Shown here: positions 11,507 through 22,700 of the stretch, piece after piece | Layout: each line of letters begins with the position of its first letter | Position numbering within the stretch: the first letter of the stretch is position 1 | Notes under the pieces: generated by a model | The model's database searches: none | What the model was told of the DNA's origin: nothing | The model's input: only the letters and a program-made list of their open reading frames with translations | Position numbers and translations under genes: made by a program | NCBI GenBank assembly: GCA_905331475.1 | Contig: CAJNYU010000186.1 | Location: 72,620 to 136,619, forward strand | Direction of reading: 5' to 3' | Length of the DNA: 64,000 nt | DNA from: Rotaria socialis | Taxonomy: Eukaryota > Rotifera > Eurotatoria > Philodinida > Philodinidae

Positions 11507-14248
11507 ATGATGGCTAAGATCCAACAATTGACGAGAAGTCTTGTAGTGAAAATAGTTCTCCTTTATTATTTAACAAGTAAGTTCATTGCAAAAGACTATA
11601 CTGCTTCTGATTAAAAATATTTGCATAGTAAATAATCATGGTAGTGTCTGCCCTACTGTGACATGCAATTTCGAAATAGATGAATGCAATTGGAAGTTGA
11701 ATTCAACATGGAAAATGTATCCATCTGGTAGTACGCCAGATACCGCGAGTTCTGGTCCAACTATGGATCATACAACTGGAAGTAAGTAATTCATAACTGT
11801 CTATCGAGATTCTAGTATTTTACTGAAGATGGAAATTATGCTCGTTTTATGGCTCGTGTCCTCTCTGAATCTGATCGATTCGGTGTCATGAATACAAGTA
11901 CTTCTCTTTCACAACCAGCTGCATTCTCATTTTGGTACTTCATGCATGGTAATCAAATAGGAACACTAGGATTAATGGTCAATGATCAAACATTATGGGA
12001 AAAGACTAGTCGACAAGGTCTTCCAGTATGGCATCAAGCCAATGTCACTTTACCTATGGGCGCTGATATAAATGTACGTCTTTGATCTACTCTTTTGTAA
12101 TATCTACAGTAATAAATAAGAAATATCTCTCTTTAGATTAAATTTGTTGCAAATCGAACTGGCTCTGGTCGATCATCTGATATTGCAATCGATGATATTG
12201 TATTACAAGGAGAAGCAAGTAAGAAATTCACTTCTTGATGAAACGTTTTTTCCTAATGAATAGTCATTTTTAGTATCTATCAGCACACGTACACCTCGGC
12301 CAATCTCAACGACAACGCCTCGAACTCGATACAATGCAAGTTGTGATTTTGATGTCAATAAAGAGTTATGTGGATGGAAAAGTGATACAAACTATGGTTG
12401 GAAAGTTATTCGCCAGAGAGAAGTAAATAGCTCTATTGGGCCATCAAGCGACTACAGTAGTATTAGTATGTATTATTTGAAGTGAAAAGAAAAATATAAA
12501 CGAGTAACGATGTTTCTATTACAGTGAGATCGAATGTTGATAATAAGCTATGTCAAATTCCGTACGACGAGAAGGGTCCTCAATATTATTGTATAATAAA
12601 CCTCAAGCGTAATCGATGTAAAGGAAGTGATAATAAATGGATAGATTGCCGTGATGGTATGAATTTATCAGACGCTACTTTTTTGTGATTTTTTCTTTTT
12701 TTAAAACTCAACAGGAGGTTTTGTTCAAATTCAAAGTGGTGAATTCGATCAGGCTGGCGAACGTTCACAGTTCGATTCGCCAATACTTGATGCATTATCG
12801 GATGAGGGTTGTGTTCAATTCCATTATAATATAGCCGGTAGCGATAATGATGAGTTAAATGTCTATGTGGAAGATTATTGGAGTGGTCGAAAATCATGTA
12901 TGTGGCATAAAAATGGACCAACTGTACCAAACCGATGGATACCAGCTGAAGCACCATTAAAGTTAAAGAAAGATGAAAAATATAAAGTAGGAATCATATA
13001 TGAATTGATGATAATATGACTTTGTGCATTAGATTGTATTTGAAGCGCGAAAAGGAACCACTGGTGGAACAGGTCTAGTTTCGCTTGATCATATTATTGT
13101 GTCATCGAAAGCATGTAAGCGAATTCGAAAAAGAGGGATGACTATTTATTTGATTCTTTGTATGACAGGTTCTGGTACATATCCAGTTGAAGANGATGAA
13201 AAATATAAAGTAGGAATCATATATGAATTGATGATAATATGACTTTGTGCATTAGATTGTATTTGAAGCGCGAAAAGGAACCACTGGTGGAACAGGTCTA
13301 GTTTCGCTTGATCATATTATTGTGTCATCGAAAGCATGTAAGCGAATTCGAAAAAGAGGGATGACTATTTATTTGATTCTTTGTATGACAGGTTCTGGTA
13401 CATATCCAGTTGAAGAATGTCCTTTTGAAGAAGTGACAACAAGTACAGCTAACATCATGATAACATCGGACAATCCCGAGATGATTACAACTGAAATGGA
13501 TACTACAGTTGATACAAGTACCAGTATATGAAAGACTTAAATTGTCATTGGAACATGTATTATTAACTTCAATAGCATTGTTCTAGGTACAATTTTCATC
13601 GAAACTACTGTCACCACTAGTACTAGTATTGCTACTACAACTACGACTACAACGAGTACTACTAGCACTACTTCTACAACTACCACTAGCACTACTACTA
13701 GTACTACTACTACTACCACTAGCACTACCTCTACTACTACTACTACTGCTACTACTACTACCACTAGCACTACCTCTACTACTACTACTACATCGATTAA
13801 TATTACCGCTTTTCAAAGTACAATTGCAACAACAAAAGTAGACGCATCAACTACTCCAACACTCACGTCCGAAAATTCAGACATGATTTCGTTTTCATTA
13901 TCAACTAGTGATTTAGTAACATCTGAAATGTTCTCTACAACTACAACATCTTCAACTTACGTTTCTACATTCGCTACAAACAATAATACCGACATAGAAG
14001 GCCAAGAGTCAACAACATCACCAGTATCACCAAAGAAGTCATTATTTCTACCTATTTTTTTAGGTTTATTAGCTGTTGTTCTCATTATTTTGATTGTGAC
14101 TGGATACATAAAACGCGATGCGTTATGTGAGCGTGTCGCACGACGATCAAACACATCTGAAACCACTGCTACTGTATATTTAGATCTTAGTGAACCGGAT
14201 GGTTACGTTCGATTTGATAATAATAGAGACCGATCCTCTTCAGCCTAG
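11507..14248 (+). CDS. MAM-domain type I membrane protein with mucin-like stalk, copy 2
   Basis: Paralogue of the gene at 4630. Exons: 11507-11576, 11629-11781, 11816-12073, 12137-12218, 12274-12465, 12525-12656, 12715-12986, 13033-13114 (repeated at 13256-13337), 13392-13523 and 13587-14248. The signal peptide (VVKIVLLYYLT) and first MAM half (CNFEIDECNWKLNSTW) differ from copy 1; the rest of the ectodomain is almost identical. The 3' end is unrelated: a long Thr/Ser tract, a transmembrane helix (FLPIFLGLLAVVLIILIVTG), a basic stop-transfer and a tail with a YLDL motif. It shares the frame-breaking 34-nt segment (11782-11815). The gene is interrupted by an assembly junction at 13194. AATAAA at 14312 is a likely polyadenylation signal. 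The role is probably cell-surface adhesion, by family only. Confidence 0.78.
11782..11815 (+). other. 34-nt frame-breaking segment, copy 2
   Basis: Same position and length as 4887-4920, differing at a few bases. Upstream frame ends DHTTG; downstream resumes YFTEDGNYARF out of phase by one base if removed. Confidence 0.6.
12972..13416 (+). repeat. 222-bp direct repeat around a single N (assembly junction)
   Basis: Bases 12972-13193 and 13195-13416 read the same and are separated only by an N at 13194. The unit spans the end of exon 7, an intron, exon 8, the next intron and the first bases of exon 9. Exact repetition on both sides of an N is what results when two overlapping contigs are joined without merging, so the second exon 8 is probably not real. 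Confidence 0.85.
13600..13800 (+). repeat. ACT/ACN microsatellite coding Thr/Ser stalk
   Basis: An imperfect ACT/AGT/ACC triplet array inside the last exon of MAM copy 2, encoding almost only Thr and Ser. This is typical of heavily O-glycosylated stalks and is likely length-polymorphic. Opposite-strand and shifted frames (poly-Val, poly-Ser, poly-Leu) are shadows. Confidence 0.8.
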
Positions 14249-15745
14249 ATTAATGGCCCAAACGAGACAGAATGTTCGTTATTTTTGTATAAAATCTTTT
14301 ATAAATGTATTAATAAACAGAAATGACCTAATTTATTATGAATCAAAGTTGTCAGTGAAATTTGATTTTTTTAAATGCTAAACGCCACATATGGTCAAGA
14401 ACTTTCAGCAAATTTGTTTTCTAATTTTTCCATAATTAAATCTTGCTTTGAGTTACAAAGTGAAAGACTAAATATTGAGTTAAAAATAGAATTCTAAACA
14501 TACAATTCGTCTCACCCTCGATGTTTTATCGCATAAGTGGTAAAAGATCTGAAGAGAAAATATCAAAAATTCAAATCCTTTTTGGTCTCATAGTTTGTCT
14601 ACGGCTTCAAGATAATTCCAATTGATCTCTAGCTGTTATCAAATGAATTATTATGATAAAAAAATTAAAGAAAAAAGAAGTGTCTCCATCAACTTCCTCA
14701 TTCATATCATGAGTGCCTTCATAACTTTGCTTCTTTGTACTGAAAACTAGAGATTTAAAATTATGAATATACAACCGTCAGTTCGCGAATATGTTGTGCG
14801 CCTATTTGGTGTGCCAGTGGCCACTTCCTTTCTTGTATAATATAATCAGCGAGAATAAATCGAACACAAAATTTTTAGATATTATTTTCTCATATTTAAA
14901 TGCGAATATAACAAAACACATTTTCTACCGAAATATGATATTTAATGATTTATCCACCTGGATTTTCTCGGATGTCAACAATTTAAAAGAAATATCAGTC
15001 ATGGTTGCTAGATTTGTGTTGAGTACATTGTTGTCAGTATAATCTATGCAGACTAAAAATCTGATTACAATTGATTTTATTTAAAATTTCCGCTATTCAA
15101 CAAAAATATTCAAGTGGAATCTATGTCTTTTGTTTGTAATAGAATTCTATTGAAATCTGATTTTTGAGTTCAAAAAGTATTTTCTACAATTTTTTAATCA
15201 ATTAATACACTATTATTGGTTGAGCTCATCTTGTTTTTCTATTTGAATAAGTATTAAATATGGTCTCATAACGAAAAATAAAGTCTGAGATGAATAGTCT
15301 GACGATACTTCAGGCTCGCTCATCTCTGAAAAGATCTCCGTAAGAGCACAAGTAGGAAAAAGGAAAAGAAAAAATTTCAGATGGGCAAAATTATACCAGA
15401 AGAAAACCCCTTCTAGCTTAAAAGCTTTCAAATTTAATCGAATCATTAATATATTAAAAAGCTTCTCGTAGATTTAGATTTGATTATATTCTATAATGTT
15501 GTTATCACACTCATACACATTTTTGTTTCAGTTCACAATTTATTTTCTTTTTTATCTTTAATATCGACGTAAGTTATTGTGCAAATCTTTGTGTTGATAT
15601 CCACTTAATGACTCATTTTTTGTTTGTTGCGCAAATACCTCCAACGCAATACTCACGAAAGAAGAAAAAAGAAATTTGACAAACAAAGGCTGTTAGGAAG
15701 CAAATACACAGTAGTTGTTTTTCGTTCGCCACGCGCTCAGGGTCA
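14249..15745. other. Intergenic, no convincing gene
   Basis: The 3' flank of MAM copy 2 and 5' flank of the F-box gene. Short frames such as 14791-15042 (+) have no features beyond AT-rich composition. Confidence 0.4.
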
Positions 15746-17473
15746 ATGACAGCACGAAAGCGTTTCAAACACAATGTAACATTATTAGAAAGTTTGCCAA
15801 ATGAAATGTTCATAGAAATCTTTTATTATCTACTCGATGTAGACACTGTATATGCATTTTCGAAACTAAATAAACGTTTTCAAGATTTAATTCTTAATTA
15901 TTGTTCTGCGTTTGATTTCAAGTCGGTGAATAGAGTAAAATTTGATTATATAATTCGACAACATGATGTTCATCGATGGCGATCGTTACGTCTTTCCGAC
16001 GATGATATCACACCAGGTCAAATGGCACATTTCTGTCAACTATGTTCCTTTCCTGAAAATATCTCTCAACTTAAAGCACTATCTGTTGTTAATATGAAAC
16101 TAAATTCATCATCTTTATTTACACCACATTTAACATCATTTAATCAACTTGTGTCATTATCAATCGGACATGTTTGTGGAAAGAATATTCCACGCGTTGA
16201 ATTACCTGCATTAAGATATGTTGTTGTTAATTCTTGTATGCATAGTAATTGGATGAAGGTATGAGTTCGGTACAAGAATCGGCATACGATTGCATATATT
16301 GATGTTATCTTCTTTTAGATGCTTCAACTTAAAAGTCTTCAGCATACTATTGAACATAATTGTAGCCACGAATACAGTTTAACATGGCCAACGGCTCTAA
16401 GAAAGTTGAAAGTTTATTTTAGACGGACAGATGATAATGAGATTATACGTGCTTCTCTTAAACATTTATCTCAATTAACTAGCCTATCTATCTGTGGAAC
16501 TGCATGGGAAAGTCCTGCGCCTGATGGTCAAATATGGGAAAACTTGATTACATCTGCAATGCCATTACTAGAAAAATTTCAATTTTGTTTTCAATTTTGG
16601 AGAGATTTTAATCTAACTGATGACATAAAACAAGTTGTATCTACTTTTTCTACGTCATTCTATGTAAAAGAAAGATCTTGGTTCATTCAATGTGATGCGC
16701 AGCGTCAACAGTTTAGTATCGCGACTCTTTATTCATTACCATTTGCATTCGAACATTTTGAAATAGTGACCAAGTCATTTGATGAAAGTGTTTCAACATG
16801 GAATAACTGTTCGAATAATGATTTTAAAAAGGATTTATATAAAAACGTCAACAAACTAACAGTTAATGTACCATGTGATAAAATCAATCAAACATTAAAT
16901 CTTGTCAATGTCACTGATTTAACCTTGAAAATTTCTATTGGTTCAATTGATTGGATATTTTCAATGAAAAAATTATACAAATTATCATTAGGCTATCAAT
17001 TTAATATGTCATCCAACGATCTTATGCAATTACTTAAACATACTCCTTGTCTAAGTTCGTTGACAGTATCGTGTCATACACTAAAATTTCTAACCGATCA
17101 ATGGAAACATAACGCAATTTGTGACTTATTATCACGTAAAATTCGATCATTAGAAATTAGTTCAGACAATTGTTTTTCTACGAATAGTAGTGATTATGTC
17201 GACGTGCACGATCTTCTTCCTATTGTTCGAATTTTTAATAAACGATGTCGATATCTAAGTATTATTGTTTACTCGAGAAATATTGTTTCGGGATTCATTT
17301 TAAGAGTTATGCGACATTTACGAAGCTTGAAAGTCTGCTTACAAGAACATAATGATGATCAAAAAATTACAAAAGAATGGTTAGCACAACAAGATATCGC
17401 ACTCAAAAATCTAGATTATTCTATTGTTCAAAATGGAAATGAGTATTCATTTTGGTTTGGTCGTCGAAAATGA
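15746..17473 (+). CDS. F-box protein with leucine-rich C-terminal part
   Basis: Two exons, 15746-16258 and 16319-17473, join in frame across a 60-nt intron and give 555 residues. Residues of about 12-50 form an F-box (LESLPNEMFIEIFYYLLD, then FSKLNKRFQDLI), the module that docks substrate receptors on Skp1-Cullin ubiquitin ligases. The remainder has irregular leucine-rich segments (LKALSVVNMKLNSSSLF, LTSLSICGT, LSSLTVSCHTLKFL, VRIFNKRCRYLSIIVYSRN), likely the substrate-binding surface. Substrate is unknown. Start chosen as the first ATG with an open frame before the F-box. Such F-box genes are often expanded families in invertebrates. The gene looks intact. Confidence 0.8.
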
Positions 17474-18310
17474 AACATATATAAATTCGATTTATCTGGC
17501 ATGCACAAACTGAAATCATCTTGTCATGTAGTATTTTTTATCCTTTTGTCATTGTGAACATGAGCGGCTACGCTCGAGTTTTGTTTATAAACGAGATCCT
17601 ATCATTCATAGCCGAGAGTATTGTATGATTTTGATAATCGTAGTGGCATTTTTGTTTTTCATAATCTAACAACATGAATAATCTTCAAATCTATTCGAAT
17701 TGAATGATACGTGTTTATGACATAAGTGCGCTTTATATCAAATAGTAAGCAAATAATGAAAAGACAGTTTCGGCTTCTTTTATTTTATATCAAACTTAAT
17801 TTATTGAAGAATAATTGTAAAAACAAGCTATCATTGAACTTGTAATATGAATCAATAGTTGCAGTCTATGCATTAAATGCCAGTTTTAGCTAGAAATCGG
17901 TGTCTCTTTCTCGTACATGCGTATAATTTTTCAGAGATAACTTCAATAGTTTTAATTACTAAGAAATGCTTTATGTTATGTGAAATGCAATCGATAAAAA
18001 AAGTATACCGCTATGATTTTAGTAGATGGAATCAATAGTACACTATTTATTACATAAATTTGATGTGCTCCATTGTATTCAATTGTTTATTTCTTCTTTA
18101 GATTTATTGTTTCATTTTTTGTGAGCCTAGAAAAAAATACTTTGACCATCCGTAAAAATCGACTCTTTTTATTATAGCATTTACGAATTGTTCTTTTCTA
18201 ATTCGTTCTCTTTTAGCGTTATTCAAGTTTGTACATATAACGAATACACTCGTAATGATAAAGTTTGTTTTTAATGCGGTGCGAAGCACAGCATTTATGT
18301 AGTCCGTCGC

Positions 18311-18341
<31 letters not shown>

Positions 18342-19779
18342 CTTTAGCGGAGNTGTAATGAATCTTAAAGTGAATCATTTATTTTTAAATCTTATTCTCG
18401 CTACTTTCGAAAATTCGGCTCGTGTGCTTCGCACCGCATTTCGTAGTCGAGTGAAACTCGAATACCATCTAGTTGACTTTTGAACAAGATATTTCAGTCG
18501 GCAATAAAGATCCTTCTATAGTAAATAAGAAGTAAAGCATTAAGCGTAGTTCACTTCATGTGATCGTAGTGGAATAATTGCTAAAATACGAAAAATTTTA
18601 ACAAGTGAAAACGATCGATTTCAGTTTAAGATCACGTTTTGATTAAATAAAAATCATTTTTTTTGGAAGATGATATAATACTTCGACAAAAAGAAGTCTC
18701 TCGTCAATTGCATCTCTATGATAAAATGAAATATTACACAGCATATTTCGTGTAACTTTAGCGTTTTTCAGATAGCTGAATCGATAGAATTAGATGGACT
18801 ACAATTTCCAATGTCGAATACTGTAAAGAGCTTCTCTTGCTGAATATTGATCCTCTCCCTACGAGTTAAAATTGGCTATTCAATGATCTACTTCATAGAG
18901 AGCTTCGAAGAATTGTGCGGGTGTCAACAAGTTACATTGTACTTTAGTTCTTTAGGTGTAGGCTATCTTAACTCCTATTATTAAAATTACTTATTGTGGT
19001 TTTAATCAGTGAAGTTTACAGATATCTTCACAACGATAACTATTTATTAATAGCTATCGAAACGAATTGAATCATGAATTTTATTTCATTGCATTTGATA
19101 AAAAGAGTAGGATCCATGTACAGAATATGTATCATTTTTTTTTTAAATCTTGCTCATATTATTGTTAATAGAACTTTATTAAAAACTGATTTCTATCAAT
19201 TTTATAAGTTTTGTACGTTCGTCATCCGTTTTGAATAAGAGAAATCTAAGACTTGCCATAATGAAATCATATGTAGATAATAATTCAAAGCTATTTTATT
19301 ATAAACACAAGAGAAGAATGATCATTAATCACATCAAAAAGAAAAGAAAAGTGTCGTTCCTTTAGATGTCACCAAGCCCAATTAGGATTTTATATGAAAA
19401 TATGATAGAGGTCGACGATGTAGCAAAATGACGGCCAGGGCAGAATCAACAGCTGATCGTATTTCACAATTTAAACTAAAAAAGCAAAACAGATGCATAC
19501 AGAAAGAACGATTTCGTATGAATCAAACAAGAAAACTTCTCGAACCTTCATTCTGTTTTCTGTTGTTGAAACGTTCTATGTTTTTATTTTAAGAGAACTG
19601 TTACTAGATAACATCACAATTAATTGATCGATAATTATTGACATATGTAGAAAATTTTTACAAACGACTGTAATTGAAAAGAGATATGTAGCTATAATTG
19701 ATCAACACTTTCTTGTTCTTCTTTTTTTTAAAGATATATTCTTTAAAATTTAACCAATTAAATAATAGTAGTTAAAATA
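17474..19779. other. Intergenic spacer with one short inverted repeat
   Basis: About 2.3 kb, AT-rich, with no gene recognised. It holds the hairpin and T-run described at 18276-18437. Confidence 0.4.
18276..18437. repeat. 15-bp perfect inverted repeat around poly-T and an N
   Basis: GCGGTGCGAAGCACA (18276-18290) is the exact reverse complement of 18423-18437. Between them lie a run of about 26 T and an N near 18353. The ends could be those of a small element, but the N means the middle is not reliably assembled. Confidence 0.5.
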
Positions 19780-22700
19780 ATGGAAGCCGATCCAAATGAA
19801 CTTTTAGCTTGGCTCAAGGGAGATGGAAGTAGTGAACGTGATCTACAAATGATTGCACTAGAACAATTATGTAAGTTTATATTAAATAATCGACTATCTA
19901 AAATAATTAATTTTTGTGGCATCGTGCATTCATTTGTAGTCTATGATTTTGATGAAAAGAAATAAAATAAAATTTTATTGAAAACTATCTATTTTCGAAT
20001 ACTTTTCGCTTTAGGTATGCTAGTCTTAATGAGTGATAATATCGATCGATGTTTTGAACAGTATGTATTTATGAAAATGTATATATACATATCTATTATA
20101 ATTTTTTTCTAGGTATAAACCTCAACTTTTTCTTCCAGGTCTATTTTTTAAATAATAAAATTTCTTGAAAATTTTATCTATGCTTTATTTCAGCTCTCTG
20201 TGATATATTCAATGATCCATTAGTTCCAACACATATTCTTGAAGTGACAGCACGTGCTCTAACCTATTTTCTTGATGTATCTGTTGATTGTGCAAAAAAA
20301 ATCACGTCCCATTCAACAGTTATACATGCAATGTGCAATTGTTTACAAGTTGTAGACATTGAAGATCGTACAAATAAAGATTTAGCTGAACAAATTATAA
20401 AAGTATTCGAACGTCTATGCTTAAGAGAAACATCAAGCATATATGAGCAAGATGGTCTTCGTTATGTACTTGAGTTTATAAATAATTGTTATTCAGTTAT
20501 ACACAAAGATTCTTTACAATCAGCTTTGAATGTTGTTGTTAAATTAATTGGAAAAATTGATCCACAAAATTCTTCAGCATTGGATCAAACAATTGAGTCA
20601 TTATCAAATTTACTTTTACATGATGATCCATTTGTAGCTGATAATGCATTGAGATGTTTTGCGACATTAGCTGATAGGTTAGTATGAAAATTGAGTTCGT
20701 TGAGTTTTATTTCAACCGTTTTTTTTCTTGAATAGATTTTCAAGAAAAAATGTCGATCCTGAACCATTGATGCGTTATTGTCTAAAGGATGTTCTTCTTC
20801 GATCCTTACATCATGTATCAAAATCATCAACTGATTCTTCGGGAACACATACTGCATCGAATATACGTGGCATTACAACAAATCTTTCAGTTGTTACGGG
20901 TTTATTGTCAACACTTTGTCGCGGTAGTGTAAAAGTAACCTATGATTTACTTCGTTCTGATCTTCCCGATGCACTTGAATCAGCATTATGTAGTGGTGAT
21001 GAACGATGTGTATTGGATACAATGAGATTTCTTGATTTGCTGATTGTTTTACTCTTTGAAGGTAAGATCATAATTATGCAATTCGCATAGAACTTTACTT
21101 GTAAAAATATGAATATCAAAGAATAGCAGTTATTCGAGTATAGGAAAAGAAAACGACAATACACTCGTTAAACTTAATGAGATCATAAAAACTTCTATTT
21201 AACTGTAATAGAATTTTGTATTGTCTCTGATAATTGCTTTAAATATTGAAAATCAAAGATTTTTACCGAGCAGGATACTGATACATGCTCAGAAAGATCT
21301 TCGTTTTGTCGACACTCAATTTTCCTTATGAAATTGTTTCTTTCTAAAGTCGGAATTTTTCTTTTATAAATATCTTTTACTTTTGCACGGTAATCTTTCA
21401 AAAAATTGCAAATCTTCTTTAGGACGTCAAACACTTACTCGTCCGGGAAATACTTTACGTACAACAAACACTTTAAATCCAGCTGGTGATGCATCTCAAC
21501 CAGCATCTTCTCTTGCAACAATTTATACAGTACCATCTGATCGTTCACAACAACAAATTATTGAGTACATTCGTTCACGTGATGTTCAAGCATTCATAAG
21601 TTATATTGAAGAAAATAATATCGATATTAATTACACTGATCATGTCGGTCAAACAATGTTGAATTGGGTTGCTGCATTTGGTACACGTGAAATGGTTGAA
21701 TATTTGTGTCGTCGAGGTGCTGATGTCAATCGCGGCCAACGGTCATCATCATTGCATTATGCTGCTTGTTTTGGACGTCCATCTATTGCACGTCTTTTAT
21801 TAAAATATGGTGCTAATGTTGAATTACGCGATGAAGATGGTCGAACAGCATTAGATAAAGCACGTGAACGACAAGATGAGAGTCATCAAGAAGTTATTGA
21901 TATACTTCAATCAACGAATGAATGGAACGATACAAAACAAGCATCAAAAACTATTCCAAATACTGAACAAACAAAAGATAATATTGAAGTACAATTAATC
22001 TATTTAGAACGTTTATTATCAATATTTTGTCAACTATATCAAAATACAATGATATTAACAATAAAACGTAGTACATTACGTTTAATATCAAAATTATTGC
22101 AATATGCAACAATTGAACAAATACGTCAATTAAAGATTTTAACAACATTATTTGAATTATTATCAACAGTATTGAATACAAATGAAGATGACGATGATAC
22201 ATCAAATCTTGTTTTATTAATAATTAAAAATCTATTTGAAAAAGATCGACATCTCTTTCTTGAACAATTTCAATATTTAGGTTTAATATCGAAAATAACA
22301 ACATTAGCAATGTCACATGAAAGTAAAAATGAAAATTCTCAACAATTATTGACAATAAATATTGTTCCAATTGATACAAAAGATATGCTTTGCTCTAGAC
22401 CTTATGTATGGAATGAATATAATTTTTTAAGAAATCGTGAATGTTTATATGTATGGAATAATTCACTTATAATTGAATTATCCATGGGTTCAAATGGTTG
22501 GTTTAGATATTTTGCTAATAATTCTCTCTCGACTATGTATTCATCAGGTTCATTTCTTTAGATTTTATTTTCTTCGCTATAAACAATTATTATGTTTTAG
22601 GAAGTCCAGAAACAAATATTGATACAGATGAGAATCGTCATGAATTTATTGAAAAATTTCAACGATTAAAACAAGAAGTTCTTGAAGGTGGTGAACAAGA

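Noticed and set aside
13537..13841. Poly-Val, poly-Ser and poly-Leu open frames on both strands
   Set aside because: They are shadow frames of the ACT/ACN triplet array that encodes the Thr/Ser stalk of MAM copy 2.
14791..15042. 83-codon + frame
   Set aside because: AT-rich chance frame with no recognisable feature.
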